From Chromera velia (taxonomy: Eukaryota > Sar > Chromeraceae): a stretch of 61,119 nt of DNA. The notes under the pieces are model-generated. The model was given only the letters and a program-made list of their open reading frames with translations. It had not been told where the DNA came from and made no database searches. This document shows, one piece after another, positions 38,872-50,171 of this stretch; within the stretch, counting starts at the first letter, position 1; each line of letters starts with the position of its first letter. The stretch spans positions 4,362 through 65,480 of the forward strand of contig JAHBMJ010005730.1 of assembly GCA_018398765.1 (NCBI GenBank). The letters are read 5' to 3'. The translations under genes and the position numbers were made by a program.

Positions 38872-40499
38872 TTTCTTTTTTTCTTTTCTTTCTTTCTTTC
38901 TTTCTTTCTTTCCTTCCTTCCTTCTTTCTTTCTTTCTTTCTCTCTCTCCCTCTCTCTCTCTCTCTCAACGACGATCCATCCCTCCATTGTCAAAGCAGCA
39001 GCCAGCGCTGGCAGGCATGGCGGTCCGTCCGTCTGGTTCTTGCTGTTCCTTCCTTCTGCTTTTTTTTTCTCTTTCTGCATGTCGGCGCTTTCCGACACAT
39101 GTATGTCCCGCTTTCCGACTTTCTCTCTCTCTCGTCCGCTTTCTTTCAGTGCAGGCTAACCGATTGACTGGCTAGCTAGATGGCTGACTGAATGACCTAC
39201 TTCCCTGATCGCTTGCTTGTATTTGCTTCCGTTCTGGGGATGGAGGTGGGGCAGGGGCGGGGACAGTCAAGGTGTCAGACCAATCGAAGTAAAACACAAC
39301 AATTGGCCAGCTCTTCTCGTGCCCACCCACCCGCCTATATACCTGCATAGGAAGCTGCATGCCCTTTCTCTTCTTGCTCTTGTCTCCAGTTGTGTTCTCT
39401 CCCCCCTCCTGTCTCACAGGAAAGAAGCAAACACATGCAATGGACAGGTAACGCGACAACGCACTGGAATGCACATGCAATGGAGTGGAATGGAAGGAAA
39501 GAAGGACTGAACTCTCAGAACGCTCAGCCTCCCATCCGTTGAAATGAAGGAAGAAGAGATTGTCGATCTTTCTTTTGTTCCTTTGCTTGCCGTCCTCTCT
39601 TAATCTTTTGTTTTGTCTTTCACGCGAACTCTTTCGCGAACCTCATGAAAGTGAGAGTGTAGGTAGGCGAGTCAGTGAGTTGAGTTCTGTCTGTTCTTTT
39701 TTCGTTGCACGTTTATTTCATTCTTTTGGCTTTCTCCTTCATTCGCTTCTTGCAGCAAACGTCAGACTAAAGAGACATCTATGCAGGTTTACCCAAGCCA
39801 AGGAAAGAATCGACAGAAGACATACATACATACATACATACATACATACAGAGAGACATACATACATACAGACAGAGAGAAGGAAAGAGGGAGGGAGAAC
39901 GCATGCATGACGATGAAAGACCGACCGGTCCGCCCCATGGCCCCACCCCCCACACGCGAAGTGAGTGAGTCAGCCAGACCACGCGTCGGTTTTACAATCA
40001 GCCCGACATACATACAGCACACCTGCTGGTCGATATTTCTTCGCTTTTGTCGATCGATCGATCGATCGATCAATCCATCCATCCATCCGACCATTCATCC
40101 ATTCACCCAGGGTCCCTCCCTACCCTCTCTCCACCGACCCCCCACCCCACTCCCCCCCCCGATTCCCCACGGAAAGGCTCACCACAACAAACGAAACGAA
40201 GGAAGGTGCCTGGATGTTCTTGATCGATCGATCGGTCGGTACAGTCAATACGTTTTGTTCCTCAGGTGGCTGTCTGTGCTTGTCTTGTCTTTGTGAAGGA
40301 AGAGAAAGAACACCCATGCTGCCTGTTGATCTTCCCCTCTTCCTTCACTCTTGGCTTTCTCTTTGCCAAAATGTCCAACTTCTAATGGCCCTACGATGAC
40401 GAGGAATAAAGAGAAAAAGGAGAGGAATAAAGAGAAAATGAAGCCAGCTGAAACTTGAAACTTGAATGCAACTTCTGTCCCATTTGTCTCTCTCTCTCT
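35691..40499. other. Gene-free, microsatellite-dense interval
   Basis: No exon chain is supported over 4.8 kb. Notable tracts: GACGGACAGACAGA repeats at about 36612-36715; CA then CGCG at about 37930-37985; GA then AAAG at about 38165-38235; alternating CT and CTTT blocks at about 38712-38968; CATA at about 39822-39875; GATC at about 40051-40070. The long frames over these tracts are products of low-complexity sequence (RE/KE or SL/FL only). The KH gene stop bounds the interval on the right. Confidence 0.6.
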
Positions 40500-40658
40500 C
40501 TATCCGGCGGTCATGGTTCCCCTTCTCCCGAGAAACCCGACGTCTCCCCTCCTGTGTGCTTGGATTTGCGCCTCTATTAGGACTTTGCACCTCAGGATCG
40601 CCTCCGCAGTTCCCGTCAGCGTCAGACCCCTCATTCGCGTGTTCCCCGGCACCTGTAC

Positions 40659-40699
<41 letters not shown>

Positions 40700-42412
40700 C
40701 AAGAAAGAAAGAAAGAAAGAAACAAAGAGAGAAAGAGAGAAAGAAAGAAAGAAAGAAAGAACGAAAGAAAGGAAGCAAGAAAGAAAGAAAGTTGCATGAT
40801 CAGCCAGTGCATGGGTGTGCGCAATAAATGAAACAAAATTGACACGCCTTATGTCCCCCCCCTTCTTCAAGGGCATCATGCAGGTCAGGTAGGTCCACCC
40901 GCACGCACCCGCTGAGTGACTAAATATTCTGCAGGGTGTGACAGGACGTCAAGGAACGAAAGCGACCACCTCTCTAGGCAGGAAAAAAAGGCGGGATAAA
41001 AAAAGGTGTGGAGGAAGATAAACAAACTCCTGGAGCGGAGAGAAAGAAGGGCTTCACATATGAAGGAAGGAAGTTGGGTGGGAAGGACGGACGGGAAGAA
41101 AGACAGAAGAGAACGCTTGCAGGCGCATAACGAACAAACGAAAGCTGAAGAAGGGAATCACTCTCTGCATGCAAGCACCAGCAGCCATCCCTCCAAAAAG
41201 GTTCTGCCTCCTGACTGGTCACACGAGCCCTACTGGGCAAAACGAAAGAAACGATTCAAGAAAAGAAGACCACGCAATTGGATGCACAAAATTACCTCAC
41301 AAGATAGAAACAACCACATGCAGCCACGCATGCATGATCTATCTGACTGACGGACAATCGGAACTGGCGGCATGATGTGGACGTTCTCCACCGCAACGCT
41401 CGCACCGCTCTGCAGTTCCAGTTCTCCGATGGCCCTTCCCCTCATTCCGATCAGAGAACCCACAACTGCCCGAGGAACTCTCACATTCTCTCTGCAGCCA
41501 GGCAAGCAGGCAGGCAGGAGGAATGCATTCAACCAAACATTCAACCAACCATCTAGAAAGAAATTGAGCGAACGTTGATTCAATCATCAAACAAACCAAA
41601 GGACCTCCCTGCCACATTGAAAGAAATCGACACACCCACCTTCCTTCCTTCCTCAACTGAACGATTCATCCAGCCCCTCCATATCGCACTCGTCTCCAAC
41701 CCACCGCATCCTTTACCACAGGGCATTCCCCCCCCCTTCTCCTCACTCGCTCCCTCACTCATCTACGCATCCACTGACTGACTGACTCACTTGACGGGTC
41801 CGTTCTCCCTCATGGCTGTCCACACCGCCACTCGGTTCAGCAACAGACGACGAGCAGTGTTCAGACGGATAGGGTCGGCAGCCTTCACGGTCAGCTGAAC
41901 GCACAGAGAGACGGACAGAGAGAAAGAGTGAATGTGGCTTCACAGAGATGCAAAATTACTTATCCCCTCTCTCTCTCACACACACACACACACAACGCAC
42001 ATCATCATCCGTCCGAGAGAGTCCTGTCCAAGCAACCCCCTCCTCCCCAATTCATTGCCACGGCAGTCCAGGAAGGCACATGCATGCAGAGGGCAGGATC
42101 CTTCCTACCCACACGCACACACAAAAAGGCGGGAGGGAGGGAGGGAGGGAGGGAGGGAGGACGCACGAGTCAGTTGAAGGATGACCAAAAGCGAAGGACG
42201 TTGAACAAAAAAGAAACGGAAAAACACGGGAGAAACAGATCGATGGATAGATAGAGAGGCAGGCCCATGATAAAAGAGAAGAACGCTGTGCTGACAGTTT
42301 TGTATCCGTTGAGGTCCGTCGTCCGACTGAAGGAGATCCGCACTTCTGCATCAGTAATTGAAAGAAGGATACAGATTGACGTAAATAAAAGCGCATTGAA
42401 TCTCTCTCCCTC

Positions 42413-42448
<36 letters not shown>

Positions 42449-45400
42449 GCCTGTTCTTCTCGGCCCCCGTCTGAGTTTCATTGGAAATTTCGAGAGGCGG
42501 CCATTCATTGCCTTTTTATTGTTTCCCTGCCTGATCCTGTTTTACTGACGGGTTCCTCCTCATTGATGCCGATCTTTTTCTTCCTTCCTTGATGATTCGT
42601 TCGTTCCTTGGTCCAACCATCCATTTCATCATCCGGCCGTCTGAAAAAAAAAAGAGAGACAGAGAGAATTCAAAACCTGCGGCAAGGGAGGGCCTACTCA
42701 TTCACTCACTCACTGACCCGCTCTTTGCTGAACTTCGTTAATGAAGCTCACACCATCAGCGTTCCTCCCTGCCAGCCGGGGCACGTGGAAGGCAGGCAGA
42801 CGGATGCGCATCTTGCAGCGGAGGAGGTCGTCCTGCCGTTGGCCTGCTCCCGCAGCCGCAGCTGCAGCTGCAGCCGGGGCTCCTGAAGCGGATGGAACGG
42901 CGTTTCCAGAGGAGGAAGCGGCGTTTCCAGCATGGGTCTGGGTCTGGGTGGGGGGATTTTGCTGCGCCGGTGCGGGCGGGCCGTTAGGGTTATTGTTTGC
43001 CTGCGGCTGTTCCTGTTGAGCGGTGTCGACAGGTGGCGGTGCGGGGCCCTGGTCCAGCAGATCCAAGGGGAGCACCATGTTGGCGCTTAGTTGCTCCATG
43101 TCCTCGAGAGGATGGACGGAAGGAACGATGTGGGCGAGGTCGTCAGGAATCTCGAGGGTGACCTCGGGGGTGGCTGTGGGTGCTACGTGGGGGGCAGGTT
43201 GGGCTGGAGGAAGAGACAGGCTTTGAAGCACCAACGCCAGTGGATGTGGATGCAGGGCGGCAGTGACGTGGTGGTGCGGGGCTGCACCTGCCAGGTGGAT
43301 CGCTGGGGGGAATTCTTGGATGGTTAGAGTAGCCCGTTGTGTGGTGACCGCCGAGGAGGATCTGTTCAGGGACTCCTAGCGGATTCAGGCCGTTCGCATT
43401 GAGGTGGTGGGGGTGGGGGTGTTGGGGAGCTGCAGGGGTGACGCCAAATATGTCTGCCGGGTGCTCCAGCTGCTGGAGAAGGCTCAAGTTTGGGATTCCC
43501 CCCAGGGGTTCGGGATTCGACAGGGGGTTTGGGTTTCCTACCGGGTAGTTGGGGATGGGCAGGGGGGTGGGGTTGGGGAGGGGGTGGTTGTGGTTGTCGG
43601 GGTGGAGGGGGTTGGGATAAAATCCCGGTGGTGCGATGTGTGGGGGCATTTGGTGCTGTTGGAATGGATGGGTGGGCTGCGGGGGCTGCGCAGTTGGTTG
43701 GAGTTGGGATCCATTTTGGGTCGGATTCTCGTTCTGGTGTCCGTTGTGAGCCAGGGGCTGAGGCTGCGGGACGAGGTTCGGCGCGTTTCTGCACACACAG
43801 AGGCAAAGGGAAGAAAGGCCGAGAAAGAAAGAGGGTCTGCCTGCGAGGAGAGAAAGAAAGATGAGGGATGTCTGGTTGGGAAGACCTATTCGTGCGTTTG
43901 CTGCATGGAATGAGATTCATTGAAAAGGACGCCAAAAGGCGGGGACATCAACAGGCAAAGGGAGAGAAAGAAAGAGAGAGGGGTAAACAAAAGAATCGCT
44001 TTGAAACTCTCAAATGATATTTTTCCACTTCTCTTCTTGCTCCCGACCCCCCGGTCTTCTCAGCATGTATTCTCTCCTTCCCACTTTGACGTGCTCCCTC
44101 AGGTCTTTCTCTGTCTCGCGGTCGATCCAGAATCAATCTAAGCAGTCTCTCCCCGGCCCCCTTTCAACAGTTCGCATTTCCCCACATACCCTCCCACTCA
44201 CCCAGGCTGCCCCTGCTGCGCTCCGAAAGCTCCGCCCACTCCAGTGCCACCCATGGCGTTTGCTTGTGAGCGGATGCCCACATGGTTGTTCTGCTGAGCC
44301 TCCTGCCACTGTGCGCCTTGCTGTCCTCCCCCCAATGTGTTGGGGAGGGGCACCAGCATCTGCATGGGGGGTGCACTTGGAGCCGCAGGGTCAGTCTCTT
44401 CCTCTTCGTCCGCTTCTTCGGCGGCAGCTGCGTGCTTAGCAAGGATTGCTGCTGCTGCTTCTACAACGCTTGCATTGGCATTGGGATTGGCGTGGCGGTT
44501 GTGTCCTGAGGATTTAGAACGCTTAGAGCGTTGTACTCTCCCTGGAGCGGAGCGGACTGAGGCGGGTTTGTCGGGCTTTGGATTCCCGCTATTGGTAATG
44601 AATGGATTCGGGAAGGAGGAAGAGGAGGATGCTTGGAGAGCTTCGGCTGCTTGCTGCAGCATGAGAGGCACAGAGGGGGGAGCTGCTTGTGGCTTCTTCG
44701 ACGAAGAAGGAATCGGCAAGAGAGGAGTCGCGTTCGTGGTCCCAGTTTGAGTCTCGACAGTCTCCCCTCCCCCCCCAGGCATCGCACGAGCCCCCAAATG
44801 CCTCACAGCCCAGGTCCTCATGCGTTGATACAGAGGACGAACAAGCCTCGTGATGGCAGCAGACTGGGCGTTGATCGGTGCTGTCGGGTCTACGCGGAGA
44901 AGCTGTGAGAGGAACTCACGACCAATCAGGTCGATCTTCATTCTCACACTCAACAGAGACGGCACACAGCCCGTCCCCATACCGATGTCAGCCAGCTCCG
45001 CCTGGAGGAACCCGTCAACGATCTCTACAGGGATCACAAAAGCGAACCCAAGCCTCTCCAGCACGGCCCTGTGCACCACTGCCAGAATGTTCTGCTCGTT
45101 CGCAGTCAGGGAGAAGACTGCAGGCAGCAATTGGAGAGGGAGAATGAAAATGCATCGATCCATGCAGATTCTTCAAGGAAGGGGAAAGAAAAACACCATC
45201 CCTTTCCTGAAGCCTTGTCGATCGTTATTCTGCTGCCAGCAAGATCTTCGGTGGTTTTCTCCCCGGCGCCGCAACGACTGTATGTGTGGACGTGACCGAG
45301 CAAACTTCGGATGGGGACAACACACTTGGCAGGACGGACAGACAGGCAGAGAGATGGGACGAAGAACAAAACAAGGGCACACAGAAAGCAATGCAATAAA

Positions 45401-45818
45401 TGCCACGGACGGTCTCTAGTCAGAAAACAAATAGGCAGAGAGGCAACTGTGGAGGGAGGGAAAATCAATCGTGGATGGTTGCTCGTCTCGGGTGATTCTG
45501 TCTCCTTCGCTGTCCAACTCTCTCGATCTGTACAACTGCGTGTCCGGATTGATGGTCACCCTCTTGTTCACTGTCTCTCTCCACACCCGCATACAAGCCT
45601 GTCGACTCTCTCTCGTTCTCCGGATTTGAAACTGCCCCTCATTCGCTCAGAGTCGACTCTTCGGTGTTTGGAAGGAACAGGAGAGAAAAGGCAAGCAAAG
45701 AGAAAGACTGACCAGGAACAGTATCCCAATGGCCGCGAAACCCAAAGTGCACTTGTTCCAGTGCACAGAGTTGGCCCCAGCGCTCTTGGGGAGAGGTGAG
45801 GTAGACGTACAGTGTCAT
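40500..45818 (-). CDS. KH-domain RNA-binding protein with long P/Q/N-rich linker (8 exons)
   Basis: Exons: 45818-45713 (ATG), 45117-44202, 43788-43349, 43203-42718, 42345-42296, 41894-41791, 41491-41383, 40652-40500; 2364 nt, 787 aa. A single KH fold sits at the C-terminus, split across the last two exons. ENVRVPRAVVGSLIGMRGRA (the GxxG loop reads GMRG) and ELELQSGASVAVEN join directly to VPGNTRMRGLTLTGTAEAIL and CKVLIEAQI. KH folds bind single-stranded RNA or DNA. The N-terminal region (LTANEQNILAVVHRAVLERL, VEIVDGFLQAELADIG) is not recognised. The middle is Pro/Gln/Asn/His-rich and probably disordered. The weakest junction is exons 3-4, because two frames there are both open. An in-frame stop lies just upstream of the ATG. 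It is divergent from the tRNA pair and GLYK. Confidence 0.75.
40660..42450. repeat. Microsatellites in KH-gene introns
   Basis: CA run at about 40663-40697, then AAAG runs to about 40790; CA at about 41980-41994; GGGA at about 42128-42160; CT at about 42417-42448. The AAAG and CA tracts lie in the last intron, upstream of its acceptor at 40653. Confidence 0.9.
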
Positions 45819-46633
45819 TGGCCTCAATCAAGTCAGGAAGGAAAAAGCTGTCTTTTTCTTCTCCTGTCTTCTTTATTCGTTTCGACGTACGCGATGATGT
45901 CGAGGAGGTTCCTTACGAAGGACTCCACGATCCAAAAGCTAAAGAGACCAGAGACAGAGAGGACAGTTCCCCACAATCACTCTCGAGCACTGCTCCGGGA
46001 GGAGGAACAGAACGAAAGGGATATAGTGATGGTTGGCTTGTTTACACAAAAACAAAGATCTGATATCAACCCCCCAGTAAAAGACTTTTCTTGCTTCCTC
46101 ACTCAGCTGCTTGGTTAGACAGGCAGACGGCCGAGGTCCAAAGAGAAGAGCACAGCGCAGAGCGAGGAACAAACACACTGCGAGAAAAAAACACCCGAGC
46201 CTATCGATTGCCAGACTGAAAGGTTAGACTGGACGATCGACTCGAGGAACTCTGTTTTCTTCTCCCGTTCTCTTTTCTTTTCAGGACCACACTGGAGCAA
46301 ACGTATTGTTTCCAAAGGATGGCAACTAAGTCCCCTGAATCGTTCTCAACACAGAGGGACAGCTGACAGCTCGAAGTTAATTTGGGGGAATTAAATATTA
46401 TAAATCAATTAAGGATGAGATGGCTTTTTCTTTGGGGGGGGGGCGGATGGGGCCGGGGGCGGGCAGGGAACTCTTATTAATAATGAATTGCACCATGCAT
46501 ATTTCCGATCGATCAAAAGATGCTTCAAAGACTTCCTTCACAGCTGAGATCTCATGAGATCCCCCCCCGCGCAACTCGTCCAATGTTCAAAAGCCCGCCT
46601 CTCCCGACACATATATGCGGCTGAGGCAAAAGA
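45819..46633. other. Upstream region of the KH gene
   Basis: No gene is supported. A poly-G tract lies at about 46434-46443. The interval probably holds the KH-gene promoter. Confidence 0.45.
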
Positions 46634-46705
46634 GCCGTCTGAGGGAGTCGAACCCTCGACCTTGCGCTTACTAAGCGCATGCTCTACCAACTAAGCTAAG
46701 ACGGC
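46634..46705 (-). tRNA. tRNA-Thr (anticodon AGT)
   Basis: A 72-nt cloverleaf with no intron: acceptor GCCGTCT/AGACGGC, A box TAGCTTAGTTGG, anticodon stem TGCGC/GCGCA with loop TTAGTAA (anticodon AGT, reading ACU), and a perfect B box GGTTCGACTCC. The transcript runs leftward and ends in a TTTT terminator at about 46628-46631. The mature sequence is identical to the plus-strand copy at 46840. Confidence 0.97.
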
Positions 46706-46839
46706 TGATGTCTGCGGAAAAATCGTCCTCGCAAGTTAGGTATGAATTAATTGTTTCACGAAACTGAGAACTTTAATTCTGGCGATCCGTCATCCATCGA
46801 GGGGCTTGCTGTGCCGGAACATTTTGCAACATTGCAACA

Positions 46840-46911
46840 GCCGTCTTAGCTTAGTTGGTAGAGCATGCGCTTAGTAAGCGCAAGGTCGAGGGTTCGACTC
46901 CCTCAGACGGC
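46840..46911 (+). tRNA. tRNA-Thr (anticodon AGT), second copy
   Basis: Identical in all 72 positions to the minus-strand copy and divergent from it across a 134-bp spacer, so the two genes form an inverted repeat. A run of five Ts at 46912-46916 is the polymerase III terminator. Confidence 0.97.
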
Positions 46912-47200
46912 TTTTTGTGGCGCAACGTTGCATAAGTGACATCGTTGCGCACAATGTTGCATGCACAACGCAAAAAAACTGCGCACGTAGTAGTGTTGCT
47001 TTGTTGCGATTCACTCAGTTTTCACCGTCAGACTGACTCGTCTTTCAGGCCCTGTCCTCCAGCTAGCAGACTAGCACTGAGTATATAGCCAAGCTTCATC
47101 CACAAAGCAACAGACTTTCCTCCAACAACTCGCGGTATGTGTTTGACTGCACACGACCCATGCAACTACAGTAAGTGAAAAGCGCTGATTGCCTGGCTCA
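46912..47200. promoter_or_regulatory. tRNA trailer and GLYK upstream region
   Basis: About 290 bp between the tRNA terminator and the GLYK start. It has several GTTGCGCAACG-like short palindromic words near 46920-46975. Promoter function is inferred from position only. Confidence 0.35.
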
Positions 47201-49441
47201 ATGGAAGTGAGACGGGATTGTAGGGCAATGCCAGACAGGCTTGTCTTCAGAGTCTTGAAGCTCTGTCTTTTGTTTTCCCTGTGCAACTGTCACCAGTCGC
47301 GGGAGGCCTCTCTACCACTATCTGCATTCCTGCCTCTGTACAAAAGTCATCTAAATGAATCTCCTCGCGTTGCCTTTCGGAGGGGCGGCAGAAATCGCCC
47401 TGGAGACGTCGATGCCGGTTTTGTCGCTGAGCAGGTTGCTTCATCTTCCCGTCTCGTCTCCTTCCTCAGGGCCGAGCCCACAGGCACAGCAGCAGCAGTG
47501 GCCTCAGGCTCTCCCGTCTCGCTTCCTGTGGACGTCAGCAGTCCCACAGAGCTCTCGAAATTCATTCGAGAAGGCCCTCTCTTCGGGGAGCTGAGCGAGA
47601 CGGCGGGAAATGAGCAGGGAACTGGATTGTCGTCTCTGGAAGGATGGGAGAAGTGGGGGAGGTTTTTGGCGTCAGCGCTGCAGACCAAGTACGAGGGGAT
47701 GAGTGTGGCATCTCAGAAACGCATTTTCTGGTTTTACCTTCCTGTCTTTTTTTGGGTAATGGAGCTGCTCCGAGTATGGGAGCAGCGGCAGGGGCCTGGC
47801 AAGGGAAAGGTGCCCTTGGTTCTCGGAATGAGCGCGCCGCAGGGGTGTGGAAAGACGACATTAGTCACGTTTTTGAAGGACATGCTTGCTGCTGCGGGGA
47901 AGAAGAGTGCCGTTGTGTCAGTTGACGACTTTTATTTGCGAGGGTCTGCCCAGGACGAGCTTGCCGAGAAGTTTCCTTCCAATGGTCTGTTGAGGTTTCG
48001 TGGAAATGCAGGCAGTCACGACCTTCAATTAGGCTGTGAGACACTCGAGAGTCTGCGTAAGGCCGGACCTTCCGATTCGATCCCCGTGCCCTTCTATGAT
48101 AAGTCTCTGAGGGGGGGGAGGGGAGACCGGGCTCCAGAAAGCGAGTGGGGGAGTGTGTCTGGTCCGTTGGACTTAGTTTTGTTTGAGGGCTGGATGCTGG
48201 GTTTTCCCCCAGTGGAGTCAAGAGAGGAGGCAATCGGGGTCGATCCGAATCTTGAGCAGGTGAACGAAAACCTGAGGACATACGATAGGTGGCATGGTCT
48301 GGTGGATGCGTGGATGGTTGTGGAGATTGCAGACCCCCAGTGCGTTTTTAAATGGAGGCAGCAACAGGAGGAAGCAATGAAGAGGGCAGGGAAACCAGGG
48401 ATGTCAGAGGAGCAGGTCAGTCGGTCGGGAGGAGAAGCAAGGACCGAAGTCAGCCAGGCAGGCAGGCAGGAAGGCGAGGGGGAGAGATTGACTTTCAATT
48501 TGCACGTCTTGCTGCTGTCTCGTCTCTCTTTTGTTTTCATCTTTCTTTTTATCTCTCCGTCTGCCGTTCTGTGCGTCAATGTGTCCCCATGTCTGGTTGT
48601 TTGGCTGGCTGTCTGTTTTCATGTATGTGCCTCTGTATCTCGGTCTGTCTGTCTGACTTGGTGTACTTCCTACTTCCGTGATTCTCCACCACCTCCCCGA
48701 CGGCCTCTGTGCGAGTTGACTCGATATCAGCGTGGCCATATGGGCCTCTGTGTGATCCTTTCTGCCTTTTCCGCCCGTTTGAGGTTCTTGAATCTGGTCA
48801 GGGATAAGGGTGAAAGCGGATAATTGTGAGTGCAGTGAGTAGCAATGAGCGATTGAGTAATGGGCTTGTGTAAGTGAGTAGGGTTTTCTCTCCCCAGTAT
48901 GCTTCTGTATGGGAGCACTTTTTGGTTTTTGAAGCAGCTGACCGGTGCTGTGCATCTGTATGTGTGCGTGCGCGTTGGTGGTTTAGGTATACATGCACGT
49001 GCGTGTGAATGTATGCGTGCTCGCGTGCGTGTGTATGAGTGTGTCTGTGTGCGTGCATATGTGTCTGTGCGTGCGTGTGTGAATCTGTGTTTGTACATCT
49101 CTCTCTGCTTCTCCCTCTCTCTGTCGCTCTCTCTCGCTCGCTCTCTCTCTCTCCCTCTCTCTCGCGCGCGCGCGTGTGTCTGTGCGTGGGGGTGTGTATC
49201 TTTCTGTCTTTCTCTCTCCATTTCTCTCTCTGTTGCTCTCTCTGGGAACGCGCGCATGTGTGTGGGTGTCTCTGGGAACGCGCGCATGTGTGTGGGTGTC
49301 TGTGTCCAGCTCCCCCTCTCTGTGCATGTCTGTGTCTCTGTGTGTATCTTTGTGCTCGTCTTCTAACTCTTTCTCAGTTCGACTCTTTCCCTCCCTTCTC
49401 TTTCTCCTTCTCCCTTTCTCCCTCGCTCTCGCGCTTCCTCC

Positions 49442-49479
<38 letters not shown>

Positions 49480-49480
49480 C

Positions 49481-49530
<50 letters not shown>

Positions 49531-50171
49531 TGTGTGTGCACGCGCGCGCGCGTGTGCGTGCGTGTGCAAGAACAATTTGAAGAGAGAGAATATGAAACGG
49601 CATTATTGCATGAAATAGCTTTGGCTGGGTTGATCGCTTGAAGCCTTGCTCATTTTGTCACCTCTCTTGCTGTCCGTCTTGCAGGTTCGCGATTTTGTGG
49701 ATCGTTTTATGCCCGCCTATCGCCTGTATCTCCCCCCTCTGTACTCCATCGGACCCCACCTCAGCGAGGACATCAGCGCGTGGGCAGGCGTGCAAGCAGA
49801 GAAGTGCAGAGCCCTCAGAGAGACTGTGGGGGGGCAACCTCGAAGGAAACCCATTCTGACGATCCCAGTAGATGCAGAGAGAAATCCATACCACAAAGAC
49901 AGTTCTCCTAACGGCCCTCGCAAAGCACGGTAAGATCTGCGGAGGGGGAGAGAGCGAGAGTTGTGTCAAGGGCATGAGGTGTTTCGTTTTTCTTTTGACG
50001 TCCAGTTTGTCGTTTTTCTGTGTCGACGATTCATTACGAGCAAATGAGTTTGGGGGGAATAGGAAAAGCTGGTTGGAAGGACAGCTCTAGTTCTTCTTCT
50101 GCAGGGCTGTGGACGATGCAGACCGACTGCTGTTTTCCGTAACTTTTTCTTACGTACGTGCTTTTCTTTGA
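47201..50171 (+). CDS. GLYK: D-glycerate 3-kinase
   Basis: Phosphorylates D-glycerate to 3-phosphoglycerate with ATP, the last step of the photorespiratory cycle in plants and algae. Exons: 47201-48415, 49685-49929, 50105-50171; 1527 nt, 508 aa. P-loop GMSAPQGCGKTTLV (about residues 209-222), VSVDDFYLRG (about 241), LLRFRGNAGSHDL, VPFYDKSLRGGRGDR (about 295), LVLFEGWMLGF (about 324), RTYDRWHGLVDAW, then exon 2 VRDFVDRFMPAYRLYLPPLY. All are GLYK signatures. The start may instead be Met10 (47228). Either way a hydrophobic segment (VLKLCLLFSLC) follows, then a basic/hydroxylated stretch, as in plastid presequences of complex algae. The 1.27-kb first intron is microsatellite-rich. Confidence 0.94.
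48416..49684. repeat. GLYK intron 1 microsatellite cluster
   Basis: The intron contains GTGCGTGC/GTGTGT blocks (48960-49090), CT blocks (49100-49165 and 49449-49478) and TG then CG blocks (49510-49560). It also has a perfect 30-bp tandem duplication (49239-49268 and 49269-49298, containing GGGAACGCGCGCATG). Long frames over this region are repeat artefacts. Confidence 0.9.

Noticed and set aside
38564-39175. Overlapping open frames on both strands rich in K/R/E or S/L/F
   Set aside because: They translate CTTT and CT microsatellites; every frame stays open because the repeat lacks stops. No motif is present.
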